Part shown: positions 16,134 to 24,849 of the stretch, in pieces
Layout of the letters: every line of letters starts with the position of its first letter
Position numbering within the stretch: position 1 is the stretch's first letter
NCBI GenBank assembly: GCA_041480065.1
Contig: JBGOZF010000014.1
Span: 1 to 64,000 of the forward strand
Length of the DNA: 64,000 bases
Reading direction: 5' to 3'
From: Fen-999 sp041480065
GTDB lineage: Bacteria; Pseudomonadota; Gammaproteobacteria; Burkholderiales; Rhodocyclaceae
Position numbers and translations under genes: made by a program
The notes under the pieces: model-generated
Databases searched by the model: none
Told to the model about the DNA's origin: nothing
Seen by the model: only the letters and a program-made list of their open reading frames with translations

Positions 16134-17128
16134 ACCACCTTGGCCCGGAACAGGTCGTGCATGTTGAGTGCGCCGGCGAGCTTGCCCAGCTTGTCCAGCA
16201 CCAGCAACTGGTTGATCTTGAGCCGCTCCATCATTTCCACGGCTTCGATCGCCAGGCGATCCGGGTCGATGGTGTGCGGCTCGTGAGTGGCCACGGTGCC
16301 GACCGGCGTCGAGCGCAGATCGCCGTGACTCTCCATCGCCCGGCGCAGGTCGCCGTCGGTGAAGATGGCGGTGACGCGGCCGTCGGCATCGCATACCGCC
16401 GTCATGCCGAGACCGCCGCGCGAGATGGCGCGCAAGGCCTCGGGGACCGGCGTCGCTTCCTGCACCGAGGGAACCTGGTCGGCCGGCCGCATGACATCGC
16501 GGACATGTGTCAGCAGCCGCCTGCCGAGCGATCCGCCCGGATGGGAACGGGCGAAATCGGAGGCCGAGAAGCCGCGGGCGTCGAGCAGCGCAACCGCCAG
16601 AGCGTCGCCGAGTGCCAGCGCCGCCGTCGTGCTCGCCGTCGGCGCCAGGTTGAGCGGGCAAGCTTCTTCGCGCACGCCGGCATCGAGATGTACGTCGGCA
16701 TCGCGCGCCAGGGGCGAGCCGGCCTTGCCGGTGATGGCGATCAGGCGGCCGCCCTGGCGCTTCACCAGCGGCACCACGGTCAGCAACTCGTCGTTCTCGC
16801 CGGAATTGGAAATGGCGATCAACACATCGTCGCGCGCGATCATGCCGAGGTCGCCGTGCACCGCCTCGGCGGCATGGACGAAGTAGGCGGGTGTGCCGGT
16901 GCTGGCCATGGTGGCGGCGATCTTGCGCGCGACATGGCCCGACTTGCCGATGCCGCTGACGATCACCCGCCCGGTACAGGCGAGGATCAGATCGACCGCC
17001 TGGCGAAACTCCGGACCAATGCGCTCGGCCAGCGCGCTGACCGCGTCGGCCTCGATGCGCAGCACACGCTGTCCCATCTCGACGGCGCGTTGGGAATCCG
17101 GATCTTGGGTCATGGTCGACAGAGGCAT
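16130..17128 (-). CDS. kdsD: D-arabinose 5-phosphate isomerase KdsD
   Basis: The product is 332 residues. A SIS sugar-isomerase domain (about 40-180) contains GIGKSGHVARKIAATMAS and ISNSGENDELLTVVPL. Two C-terminal CBS domains (about 210-330) contain VMRPADQVP and LKINQLLVLDKLGKLAG. It interconverts ribulose-5-P and arabinose-5-P, the first committed step to Kdo. It heads the kdsD-kdsC-lptC-lptA operon. ATG 17128 is used, but MTQDPDSQ at 17113 is an alternative. An extended -10 (TGGTATAAT) lies only 15 bases upstream of 17128, so the leader is very short or the shorter start is real. Confidence 0.95.
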   Translation of the reverse strand: MPLSTMTQDPDSQRAVEMGQRVLRIEADAVSALAERIGPEFRQAVDLILACTGRVIVSGIGKSGHVARKIAATMASTGTPAYFVHAAEAVHGDLGMIARDDVLIAISNSGENDELLTVVPLVKRQGGRLIAITGKAGSPLARDADVHLDAGVREEACPLNLAPTASTTAALALGDALAVALLDARGFSASDFARSHPGGSLGRRLLTHVRDVMRPADQVPSVQEATPVPEALRAISRGGLGMTAVCDADGRVTAIFTDGDLRRAMESHGDLRSTPVGTVATHEPHTIDPDRLAIEAVEMMERLKINQLLVLDKLGKLAGALNMHDLFRAKVV

Positions 17129-17142
17129 TATGATTGACCTTG

Positions 17143-17151
17143 ATTATACCA
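17143..17151 (-). promoter_or_regulatory. Extended -10 promoter element for the kdsD operon
   Basis: TGGTATAAT is read on the minus strand and matches an extended -10 (TGnTATAAT) perfectly. No good -35 is visible, which is usual for extended -10 promoters. It predicts a transcription start within about 8 bases of the kdsD ATG at 17128. It also sits inside the 5' region of the divergent Kef gene. Confidence 0.5.
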
Positions 17152-17178
17152 ACCGGCCAAGCCCGACTCCCCGCTACC

Positions 17179-19152
17179 GTGAGTACCCTGCAACTCGTCC
17201 TGCTGCTGCTCGGCGCTTCGGTGCTGGTGGTGACCGCTTGCCGATTTCTCAATCTGCCGGCGGTGTTCGGCTACCTGCTGGTGGGCGTGGCCGTCGGCCC
17301 GCATGCGCTCGACCTGCTGCCTGACGCCGAAGGTGCGAGCCAGCTGGCCGAATTCGGCGTCGTGTTCCTGATGTTTTCCATCGGCCTCGAATTCTCGCTG
17401 CCGCGTCTGTTCGCAATGAAGCGCATCGTGTTCGGCCTGGGCTTTGCGCAGGTGGTGCTGACGGCCATCGCGGTCGCGGTTTTGTCGAAGCTATCGGTCG
17501 GCGTGCCGTGGCTGGTGGGCATCGGGCTGGGCGGCGCGCTGGCGATGTCGTCGACCGCGATACTCTCGAAACTGCTCGCCGACAGGCGCGAACTCGACTC
17601 GAGTCACGGCCGCGAGGTGATGGGTGTGCTCCTGTTCCAGGACCTCGCCGTGGTGCCCTTGCTGGTCATTGTTCCCGCGCTGGCGCAACCGATGGAAGAA
17701 ATGGCCGAAGCGCTGGGTTACGCGAGCCTGAAGGCGGCCGTGCTGCTGACGCTGATCCTGTTTTTCGGCCAGAAGCCGATGCGCGCCTGGTTCACGCTGG
17801 TCGCGCGGCGCAAGTCCGCCGAGCTGTTCATGCTCAACGTACTGTTGATCACCCTCGGCCTTGCCTGGCTGACCGAATGGGCGGGCCTTTCGCTGGCGCT
17901 CGGTGCCTTCCTTGCCGGCATGCTGATCTCCGAAACCGAGTACCGCTACACGGTCGAAGAGGACATCAAGCCCTTCCGCGATGTGCTGTTGGGACTGTTC
18001 TTCATTTCCATCGGCATGATGCTCGACCTGGGCGCAATCCTGGCCGAATGGCCGCGCGTGCTTGGCGTGCTGGCGGCGCTGCTGGTCGGCAAGCTCGGCG
18101 TGGCCTGGGCACTGTCCAGGCTGTTCGGGTCGACGCCAGGCACCGCGCTGCGCGCCGGCCTCTGGCTGTGCACCGGCGGCGAGTTCGGCTTCGTGCTGCT
18201 GGCACGCGGCGAGAATGTCGGTCTGCTGGCCGGCGGCCCGCTGCAACCGGTGCTGGCCGCGCTCGTGCTGTCGCTGATGCTGGCGCCGCTGATCGTCCAT
18301 TTCTCCGAGCCTATCGTCCTGCGCCTGGTGGCGTCCGAGTGGCTGCAGCGCTCGATGCAACTGACGCAGATCGCGGCACGTTCGATGGGCACGGAGAAAC
18401 ACGCCATCCTTTGCGGCTACGGACGGACCGGCCAGTACCTGGCGCGCTTCCTGGAACAGGAGGGCGTCACCTACATCGCCCTCGACCTTGACCCGGAGCG
18501 CGTCAGCGAGGCGGCCAATGCCGGCGAATCGGTCGTCTACGGCGATGCGACCAGGCGCGAAGCGCTGCTGGCGGCCGGCCTTTCCCGCGCCAGCGTCGTC
18601 ATCGTCACCTTTTCGGCTCGTGCCGACACGCTGCGCACTTTGCACAGAGTGCGCGAACTGGCGGCGGGAGTTCCGGTGGTGGTGAGGGCGCGCGAGGATG
18701 ATGCCGCCGAACAGCTCTTTGCCGCCGGCGCCGCGGAGGTCGTGCCCGAGGCCCTGGAATCGTCGGTGATGCTGGCCACGCATGCGCTGGCCTTCGTCGG
18801 CGTGCCGCTGCACCGCGTAATCAAGCGGCTGCGGGAATTGCGCGAGCAGCATTACGGGTTGTTGCGCGGTTTCTTCCACGGCGCCACGGACGTCGGCGAT
18901 CGGCTGGCGGAGGCCGATCTACCGCGGCTGCATTCGGTGGTACTGGCCGACGGCAGTTTCGGCATCGGCCGCAGGCTCGAAGAGATTGAACTGGCCGACG
19001 TCGGCGCGTCGGTCTCGGCGCTGCGCCGGCACGGCATGCGCGGCCTCGAACCGGACGCTACCGTGCGGCTGGAGACCGGCGATGTCGTTGTCCTGCTGGG
19101 CACGGCCACGGCCGTGGCGGCGGGTGAGGCGAGGTTGTTGCAGGGGCGGTAA
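17179..19152 (+). CDS. Kef-type K+/H+ antiporter (CPA2) with TrkA domains
   Basis: This protein of about 657 residues has an N-terminal CPA2 Na+/H+ exchanger domain of 12-13 membrane helices (residues 1-385). After that comes a cytoplasmic TrkA-N/RCK domain (AILCGYGRTGQYLARFLEQE with the GxGxxG fold) and a C-terminal TrkA-C domain. Such KefB/KefC proteins export potassium in exchange for protons, often under control of ligands on the RCK domain. GTG 17179 (VSTLQLVLLLLG) is the likely start; the frame continues upstream to a TTG at 17134 inside the divergent promoter. Its position beside kdsD is conserved in many proteobacteria. Confidence 0.88.
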   Translation: MSTLQLVLLLLGASVLVVTACRFLNLPAVFGYLLVGVAVGPHALDLLPDAEGASQLAEFGVVFLMFSIGLEFSLPRLFAMKRIVFGLGFAQVVLTAIAVAVLSKLSVGVPWLVGIGLGGALAMSSTAILSKLLADRRELDSSHGREVMGVLLFQDLAVVPLLVIVPALAQPMEEMAEALGYASLKAAVLLTLILFFGQKPMRAWFTLVARRKSAELFMLNVLLITLGLAWLTEWAGLSLALGAFLAGMLISETEYRYTVEEDIKPFRDVLLGLFFISIGMMLDLGAILAEWPRVLGVLAALLVGKLGVAWALSRLFGSTPGTALRAGLWLCTGGEFGFVLLARGENVGLLAGGPLQPVLAALVLSLMLAPLIVHFSEPIVLRLVASEWLQRSMQLTQIAARSMGTEKHAILCGYGRTGQYLARFLEQEGVTYIALDLDPERVSEAANAGESVVYGDATRREALLAAGLSRASVVIVTFSARADTLRTLHRVRELAAGVPVVVRAREDDAAEQLFAAGAAEVVPEALESSVMLATHALAFVGVPLHRVIKRLRELREQHYGLLRGFFHGATDVGDRLAEADLPRLHSVVLADGSFGIGRRLEEIELADVGASVSALRRHGMRGLEPDATVRLETGDVVVLLGTATAVAAGEARLLQGR

Positions 19153-19158
19153 ACGACG

Positions 19159-19180
19159 AAGCCCGCCGAAGCGGGCTTTG
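19159..19180 (+). terminator. Hairpin after the Kef gene, possibly bidirectional
   Basis: The stem AAGCCCGC / GCGGGCTT has a CGAA tetraloop and lies seven bases after the Kef gene stop. The T-run is short on either strand. The convergent pseudopilin gene ends 25 bases away, so the hairpin may serve both. Confidence 0.6.
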
Positions 19181-19204
19181 GCAGCAACTGGCAGCCCTTA
19201 CGAG

Positions 19205-19855
19205 TCAGAACGACGAGCAGACAGTATAGAGCGCTGCATCGTTGGCAGGCGTTAGGGCAGCAGGAAATGCAGCGGCGTTGGCGCATGTGCCCTGGCATAT
19301 CACCCGCACCGTTCCCGTGTTGGTAACCCCATCGTCCACTGTCGTATCGATCTGCCGGGCAAAGCGCCCCTGAATGCCTGCCGTGCACACAAAGAAGTTG
19401 CCGGCCCAGCCCGGCACCGGCGGAACGCTGGTGATGCCGACCGGAGCGCCTTCGGCGTTCAGTGGTTGGTAGTCTGCGGCAGCTTGATTGGTTGATCCGG
19501 CCGCGACGTTGGCCAAGCGCACATGGAGCCAGAAATTGCAGGCTTCGGAGGCGCAGGCACCTCCGGCTGGCGCATCGTTCCAATTGCCGGTGATCTGACC
19601 ATCGCCGTTTCCATTGGTGCCAGCGGCCGCACCCACATGGGTATCCGCGGCGGGGTCATCCCCGGGCAAGCGCCGATACTTGTCCTGGTACGCATAGATG
19701 AAGGTGGGAATCGTGCGGAAATCGTTGGCCAGGTCCTTGACCTTGGCGCTGTTGATCAGTTCCTGCCCCTTCAAGACGCCGCCGAGCAGCAGGCCGATGA
19801 TGACCAGCACGATGGCGATTTCGACCAGGGTGAAACCGGACTGCTGTTTCCGCAT
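19205..19855 (-). CDS. Type IV pilin-like protein (prepilin)
   Basis: This 216-residue prepilin has a short basic leader MRKQQSG and the processed helix FTLVEIAIVLVIIGLLLGG, with Glu at mature position 5. That is the substrate signature of prepilin peptidase. The region after the helix (KGQELINSAKVKDLANDFR) matches a common MSHA/Rhodocyclaceae pilin class. Four or more cysteines in the C-terminal half could form disulfides (ACASEAC, VICQGTC). The start at 19855 has CGGAG upstream. It is likely a major or minor subunit of the MSHA-like pilus encoded from 23 to 39 kb, but it is separated from that block by the sensor kinase and cyclase genes. Confidence 0.85.
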   Translation of the reverse strand: MRKQQSGFTLVEIAIVLVIIGLLLGGVLKGQELINSAKVKDLANDFRTIPTFIYAYQDKYRRLPGDDPAADTHVGAAAGTNGNGDGQITGNWNDAPAGGACASEACNFWLHVRLANVAAGSTNQAAADYQPLNAEGAPVGITSVPPVPGWAGNFFVCTAGIQGRFARQIDTTVDDGVTNTGTVRVICQGTCANAAAFPAALTPANDAALYTVCSSF

Positions 19856-20046
19856 GACGGACTCCGTATAACTTGAGTAATAGGACTGCAATGCAGGCAG
19901 AATTGCCGCAATAAATGTGCCATGGCCAAAAGCGCCAAATCGGCTGCGGAATCGGGCAATTTGCGTCAGAATCCGGACATACCTGTCTATGTTTCGACTG
20001 CGGGCATCTGCCGGCGATTACAATGTCCTGAAAGAAGGCCAGCCCG

Positions 20047-21765
20047 ATGACACTGTCGCCACTCCTGATCCGCATCGCCAGCCGCATGGCTGGCTTGCGC
20101 TCGACGCTGTTCGTCGCGCTGCTGCTGTTGCTGCATGTGGTGGTCATTCTTGGCCCGGGCAATCCGCTGGCGCGAACCTTGTTCGTGGCCCACCTGGGCC
20201 TCTTCATACTGTGGCAACCGTTCGTTCGATCGGATCAGCGCCTGTCGGCCATGGCGCTGGCTTCGCTCGCGGTGCTGGTGGCCATCGTCACGCTATGGCT
20301 GAACGACTGGATGATGGTGGTATGGATCACGCTCCTCGGCGGCATTGTCGGCGGCAAGGTGCTGTTGTTCGAGGCGCGCGGCGCAAAGTACTTCTACCTG
20401 CTTGCGCTCGCCTACCTGGTCGCGGTGCTGTTGTTCCTGGCGCTGCCGGCGGCGGTTCCCAGTCAGATCAATCCCAGGACCGTGGCAACACTCCTCGGCC
20501 AGTGGGTGTTGCCGTTCGTGTTTCCGGTGATGCTGTTTATCCCGGAAAAGCAGGAGGCGGACAGCCAGCCTGAAGTCATCGATTTCATTTACAGCGTCCT
20601 CATGGTGTTGCTGCTCGGCGTGCTTGTTCTGGGCAGCCTGTCGCTCATGCTGCTGCTGCGCAATTCCTACGTCGAGGCGCTGATCGAGATCCTCCTGGTG
20701 ATCGGTGCGGTGCTGTTGATGCTGGGTTGGGTGTGGCATCCCCACGGCAGCATGGCCGGAGTCAGCACGATACTCTCGCGCTATCTGCTTTCCATCGGCT
20801 TGCCGATGGAACAATGGCTGCATACCCTCGCCGACCTGGCCCACGGGCAGGAAGACCCGGAAACCTTCGTGGCCGACTCCTGCGGGGAGATGGTGCGACG
20901 TCTTTCCTGGGTAACGGGCGTTTCCTGGGCGACGCAGTCCGCATCCGGCAGCGCGGGTAATCTGGTCGGCCGCAGCAGCGAGTTTCGCTTCGACAACCTG
21001 GAATTGGCGATCTTCACCCGCTATCGGATGAATCCTGCGCTGATCTGGCATTTCAACCTGCTGGCGCAATTGATCGCCGAATTTCATGCCGACAAGCAAC
21101 GCTCCCGCCAACTGGAGCGGCTGAGCTATGTCCAGGCCATTCATGAAACCGGCGCCCGCCTGACCCACGACACCAAGAATCTCCTGCAGGTGCTGCGCAC
21201 CCTATGCACCGCCGCAGAGAAGGAAGAGGGCGAGGTTTCACCCGAATTTGCCGCCCTGCTGCGCCGTCAACTGCCGGCGATCACGGCCCGTCTGGAGCAA
21301 ACGCTGGACAAGCTTCGGGTGCCGCATCTGGAGGACAGCGAGCAGGTTCCTGTCGGGATCTGGTGGGAGGATCTGCGGCGACGCTTTGCCTCCGTCGTCG
21401 TCGATTTCGTCACCGAGGGCTGTCCGCCTGAACGAGCGACGGTTCCATCGGCATTGTTCAACCACGTTACCGAAAACCTGCTCGCCAATGCCTTGGCCAA
21501 GTCGACGACCACTGCCGGCTTGCCGATCCAGGTCATCCTGCGTTCGGCTGGTCGCGGGATGGAGCTGGAAGTGCGCGATGCCGGCAATGCGATCCCGGCA
21601 AGCCTGGCCGCAGACCTGTTGCGTGGCCCGGTACATTCGGAAAGCGGGTTGGGCATCGGCCTCTACCAGTCGGCCCGGCTGGCCCGGCTGGCCGGCTATG
21701 AACTGGCACTGACGTCGAACGAGCCGGGGCGGGTCAGCTTCCGATTGGCGCCGGCGACCGCGTGA
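20047..21765 (+). CDS. Orphan membrane sensor histidine kinase
   Basis: The product is 572 residues. Residues 15-260 contain about seven hydrophobic helices (LFVALLLLLHVVVILGPG and others). A linker follows, then an H-box around residue 375 with RLTHDTKNLLQVLRTL, where His is the predicted phospho-acceptor. The HATPase domain has an N-box NHVTENLLANALAK, a G1 box EVRDAGNAIP and a G2 box SGLGIGLYQSARLARLAGY. No response regulator adjoins it. The HDxKNL H-box resembles that of PrsK-type kinases paired with sigma-54 regulators, and such a regulator lies 16 kb away upstream of mshM. That pairing is a guess. Its 3' end overlaps the convergent cyclase gene by 32 bases. Confidence 0.85.
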   Translation: MTLSPLLIRIASRMAGLRSTLFVALLLLLHVVVILGPGNPLARTLFVAHLGLFILWQPFVRSDQRLSAMALASLAVLVAIVTLWLNDWMMVVWITLLGGIVGGKVLLFEARGAKYFYLLALAYLVAVLLFLALPAAVPSQINPRTVATLLGQWVLPFVFPVMLFIPEKQEADSQPEVIDFIYSVLMVLLLGVLVLGSLSLMLLLRNSYVEALIEILLVIGAVLLMLGWVWHPHGSMAGVSTILSRYLLSIGLPMEQWLHTLADLAHGQEDPETFVADSCGEMVRRLSWVTGVSWATQSASGSAGNLVGRSSEFRFDNLELAIFTRYRMNPALIWHFNLLAQLIAEFHADKQRSRQLERLSYVQAIHETGARLTHDTKNLLQVLRTLCTAAEKEEGEVSPEFAALLRRQLPAITARLEQTLDKLRVPHLEDSEQVPVGIWWEDLRRRFASVVVDFVTEGCPPERATVPSALFNHVTENLLANALAKSTTTAGLPIQVILRSAGRGMELEVRDAGNAIPASLAADLLRGPVHSESGLGIGLYQSARLARLAGYELALTSNEPGRVSFRLAPATA

Positions 21766-23056
21766 CCGGAATTTCGGACTTGCGGCCGATCAGCCGATAG
21801 ACCGTCATATTGCCCTTGCCCTTCAGGTACACGGTTTGCGGCTCATGGAACTCGAAGCCGCTGCTCAGCCGGCGGAAGGTGGCGGCGTCGCACTGGATCA
21901 TGCCCGGCACGCCTTCGGACGTGATGCGGCTGGCGATATTGACCGTGTCGCCCCAGAGGTCGTAGATGAACTTCTTCTTGCCGACGACGCCGGCGACCAC
22001 GGGCCCGGTGCCGATACCGATGCGAATCTCCAGGTGCGCATCATTGACCGCGAAGTCGCGCCGGAGCAAGTCGCGCATGGCAATCGCCATGTCGGCGATC
22101 GCCTCGCTGTATTCCGCGTTCTGCTCATTGAGCCCGCCGGCGATCATGTAGGCGTCGCCGATGGTCTTGATCTTCTCGAGACCGAACTGCTCGGCCAGTT
22201 CGTCGAAGGCCGAGAAGATCCGGTTGAGCATCGAGAACACCTGGTTCGGCGACATATGTGCCGCCACATGGGTGAAATTGACGATATCGGCGAACATCAC
22301 CGTGACGTCGGCGAAGCCGTCGGCGATTGGATGCTCCAAGGCCTTCAGACGCTCGGCGACGGGACCGGGCAGGATATTGAGCAGCAGCCGCTCCGAGCGC
22401 GCCTGCTCGGCCTTGAGCAGGCCGTGGGCTTCCTCCAGCCTCGCCTTCATCTTCTGCTTTTCCTGGATCGAGTAGCGCAGCAGGGTGTAGATGATGCTCG
22501 CCACGCCGACGAAGTTGAGGGCGAAGAACACCACCGCCGTGCGGATCGGCACGGCGAAGGGCGATTTCAGGTGGGGATCGGTCAGATAGAAGTCGAAGAA
22601 GCCGGACATGGCGGTCATGAACATCCAGGCGAAGAACCAGGCCATCGACTCGCGGACGCCGAAGAACAGGATGGCGCCCACCGGCGCCAGCAATCCCCAG
22701 AGGATGACGCCGCTGGAGTCGATGAAATTGCCGAAACCCCACTGCATGGCGAAGGGGCCGAACAGGAACAGGCCGAGCTGGCTGACGCGGAAGAAATTGA
22801 AGTTGCGCGTGGATGAATACAACAGCATGTTGCCGACCAGCAGCAACTGGAAGGCCATCGGCGCGGTGCTCGAGATGTTCTGGCCCAGCAGCCAGTAGAT
22901 GGCCACCCAGAGCATCGAGGCCAGGCTGACCAGGCCGGTGGCGAACATCAGCAGCGACTTGTTGAGCCGCTGCTCGTCGTCGTCGCCCGCTTCGACGCCG
23001 GCATTGCGCAGGCGATCGAGGAAGCTTTCTCGTTCTGTTATGGCAGGTGGCCTCAT
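21734..23056 (-). CDS. Membrane-anchored class III adenylate cyclase
   Basis: The product is 440 residues. Residues 35-210 contain about six membrane helices. A coiled-coil linker (QEKQKMKARLEEAHGLLKAE) leads to a class III cyclase domain. Metal-binding aspartates are seen in VMFADIVNFT and in KTIGDAYMIAGG; the adenine-selecting Lys/Asp pair is consistent with KIKTIGD and FIYDLWGDTVNIASR, whose Asn and Arg are the transition-state residues. It therefore most likely makes cAMP. ATG 23056 is used; no strong ribosome binding site is visible. Its location inside the pilus locus suggests a link between cAMP signalling and pilus function, as in other type IV pilus systems, but this is inference. 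Confidence 0.88.
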   Translation of the reverse strand: MRPPAITERESFLDRLRNAGVEAGDDDEQRLNKSLLMFATGLVSLASMLWVAIYWLLGQNISSTAPMAFQLLLVGNMLLYSSTRNFNFFRVSQLGLFLFGPFAMQWGFGNFIDSSGVILWGLLAPVGAILFFGVRESMAWFFAWMFMTAMSGFFDFYLTDPHLKSPFAVPIRTAVVFFALNFVGVASIIYTLLRYSIQEKQKMKARLEEAHGLLKAEQARSERLLLNILPGPVAERLKALEHPIADGFADVTVMFADIVNFTHVAAHMSPNQVFSMLNRIFSAFDELAEQFGLEKIKTIGDAYMIAGGLNEQNAEYSEAIADMAIAMRDLLRRDFAVNDAHLEIRIGIGTGPVVAGVVGKKKFIYDLWGDTVNIASRITSEGVPGMIQCDAATFRRLSSGFEFHEPQTVYLKGKGNMTVYRLIGRKSEIPVTRSPAPIGS

Positions 23057-23123
23057 TGACGGCAGCGGCCGCGCAAATAGCGCAACCGCATGCGCCAAAG
23101 TGTGGCAGGAAGCCCTGATGGGG

Positions 23124-23942
23124 TCAAGGCAGGCGGCCGGCTGCGATCATCTTGTTGTAGAGGATGTTTGGGGAGAGCCAGATCACGATGTCGTCGAACT
23201 CCCCATTGGCGGAGCCGGCATCGGCTGCTTCGCGGCTTACGAACAGGCGGTCGGCAGGGGCGGCGACGTGGGGGTTTGGGTTTTGTTGTTCATCCGTGCC
23301 CGTTCCACCTATCGTTCCATTCCTGCCTAACGAGTAGATTACGGCGACCGCATTGGTGGCCAAGGCGTTACCCGTGCATTGAACCGAGGCACTGGGAGCG
23401 CCGCCGCTACATACCTGGAGGTCGGGGTGAAGGTTCGACATGCCGATTCCGGCAATGCCCGCTGCGGCGGTCGGTGTCGTCGTGAAGCTGTTGTTCCAGA
23501 AGGGGGGGGTTGCGCTTCCGTCGCTGGGGTCGCGGCTGACTGCAAGATGTATCGGATTTCCCCAGGCATCGAGGACGTAACCATCGCCGTGAAGTGAGCC
23601 CAGGCCCAACGTTACGCCGGGAACGAGGCCGTCATAGGGATTTGTGCAAACTCCCCCGCCGAGAGGTGCTTCCACTCCGGTTGCCGCCGGTGCCGCGGGA
23701 CATGGCAGCCGACCATTGGCGGCAGCAAAACCGAGCAGCGCGTCATTGATGTCGGCCAAGGTCTTCCGCGTTTCGCTGGTCCGGCGCTGATTGTCCTGTT
23801 CGCTGAGCGGCATCAGCAGACCACCGATCAGCAGGGCGACGATGATGAGCACAACCGCGAGTTCGGTCAAGGTAAAGCCGGCTTGATATCGAGCCGGCGC
23901 GCCGCCCGCATCGGGCACGCTGAGGCGATAACGAGTCTTCAT
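23124..23942 (-). CDS. Prepilin-like protein (pseudopilin)
   Basis: This 272-residue protein has a long (21-residue) leader ending YQAG, then the pilin helix FTLTELAVVLIIVALLIGG, with Glu at mature position 5. The body begins DNQRRTSETRKTLADINDAL and GFAAANGRLPCPA, the signature of the large MSHA-type minor pilins found in betaproteobacteria. The C-terminal domain has paired cysteines and ends DDIVIWLSPNILYNKMIAAG. It lies directly downstream of the PIN toxin gene, separated by four bases, and is the last pilus gene of the minus-strand block. Confidence 0.87.
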   Translation of the reverse strand: MKTRYRLSVPDAGGAPARYQAGFTLTELAVVLIIVALLIGGLLMPLSEQDNQRRTSETRKTLADINDALLGFAAANGRLPCPAAPAATGVEAPLGGGVCTNPYDGLVPGVTLGLGSLHGDGYVLDAWGNPIHLAVSRDPSDGSATPPFWNNSFTTTPTAAAGIAGIGMSNLHPDLQVCSGGAPSASVQCTGNALATNAVAVIYSLGRNGTIGGTGTDEQQNPNPHVAAPADRLFVSREAADAGSANGEFDDIVIWLSPNILYNKMIAAGRLP

Positions 23943-23946
23943 CCGA

Positions 23947-24339
23947 TCACGCGAGTAACCGCCCTTTCAATTCGTCATAGAGAGGGAACTTCGTGTCGGC
24001 CGAGATCAACGTGCCGCTGTTCGCAATGGCCGTCGCGATGATGATCCGGTCTTGTGGATCGCTATGGTGTTCCATCAGGCCGACCGCGAGAGTTGCGACC
24101 ATCGGTGTGATCGGCAGCAACGAAACACCGGAACCGTCAAGGGCCTTGGCGAACCATTCCGCTTGCGGACAGGGCAGAGTGATGCGGCCACGACGTTGAA
24201 GCCATGCTACCTCGAAGCAACTGATGGCAGAGACGCCAACCGGGTCGCTTCCTTCGATATGGTCGAGCCAGGCCGGCTTCAGGCGGGATGTGTCCTGATT
24301 GACCCACCAGAGCCAGATGTGCGTGTCAAGAACAATCAA
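23947..24339 (-). CDS. vapC: PIN-domain ribonuclease toxin, VapC-like
   Basis: The product is 130 residues and belongs to the PIN fold. Acidic active-site residues are visible: Asp in VLDTHIWLWW (residue 5), Glu in SCFEVAWL, Asp in HSDPQDRIIIATA and Asp in LISADTKF. VapC toxins cleave RNA and are neutralised by a cognate antitoxin. The start is a TTG at 24339 that overlaps the upstream antitoxin stop (TTGA), implying coupling. It sits between pilin genes in the same direction. Confidence 0.87.
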   Translation of the reverse strand: MIVLDTHIWLWWVNQDTSRLKPAWLDHIEGSDPVGVSAISCFEVAWLQRRGRITLPCPQAEWFAKALDGSGVSLLPITPMVATLAVGLMEHHSDPQDRIIIATAIANSGTLISADTKFPLYDELKGRLLA

Positions 24340-24563
24340 GATGGCAGATCCCAGTCCGTCCCGGGAGCGCTCGATATTACATCGCCGACAATGGTGGTCT
24401 TTCCGGCGATATCCGGATGGGGGCGACGGATCCCGTGCGTTTCGCCCGAACCCGATGGCAACACGAGGAAGATCGCCTCCACGCGACTATTGGGTGGCAA
24501 GTCCGGGAGGCCGGTCACCTTGCCGGACTTGTCTGTTTCGAGAATGACGCGTTCTGCGTACAT
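24336..24563 (-). CDS. Putative antitoxin of the VapC-like toxin
   Basis: This 75-residue protein is encoded immediately before and overlapping vapC. It starts MYAERVILETDKSGKVTGLP and has the central motif RVEAIFLVLP, then DIAGKTTIVGDVISSAPGTDW. The N-terminal part looks like a small beta-strand DNA-binding domain. The C-terminal half is flexible and could insert into the toxin groove, as VapB tails do. A good ribosome binding site (TGGAGC) precedes it. Assignment as antitoxin rests mainly on the operon position; the family is not one I can name with confidence. Confidence 0.7.
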   Translation of the reverse strand: MYAERVILETDKSGKVTGLPDLPPNSRVEAIFLVLPSGSGETHGIRRPHPDIAGKTTIVGDVISSAPGTDWDLPS

Positions 24564-24641
24564 GACGTGCTCCAGTTGGACTATGCGTTGATTTCACATG
24601 TATCTCAGGTTCGATGTCGAATGAGCGTGCTGCCATTCCCA

Positions 24642-24839
24642 CTATGGACAGGCGACGACATTGAGGCCCGTGTCGATACAGTACAACAGGTCGTTGAAGG
24701 TGGGTGACGGCATTCCCGTCTGGTAGTCCGAACTGGTCCTTCCAGTTCCGGTACCAAGCATGCCACCGATCAACAGGGTAACGATGACCAGGACTACGGC
24801 AAGGTCTGTAAGCGTAAAGCCATTCTGCGAGGGGCGCAT
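24642..24839 (-). CDS. Very short pilin-like protein (65 aa)
   Basis: This small ORF has a complete prepilin N-terminus: MRPSQNG leader, then FTLTDLAVVLVIVTLLIGG, with Asp rather than Glu at mature position 5. It ends after only about 40 further residues, with two cysteines in the tail (LLYCIDTGLNVVACP). AGAGG lies nine bases upstream of the ATG. It follows the 456-residue pseudopilin by 10 bases. It could be a genuine minimal pilin or a truncated copy of a larger pilin; the clean terminal Cys pair argues mildly for a real product. Confidence 0.65.
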   Translation of the reverse strand: MRPSQNGFTLTDLAVVLVIVTLLIGGMLGTGTGRTSSDYQTGMPSPTFNDLLYCIDTGLNVVACP

Positions 24840-24849
24840 GTTTCAGCCT

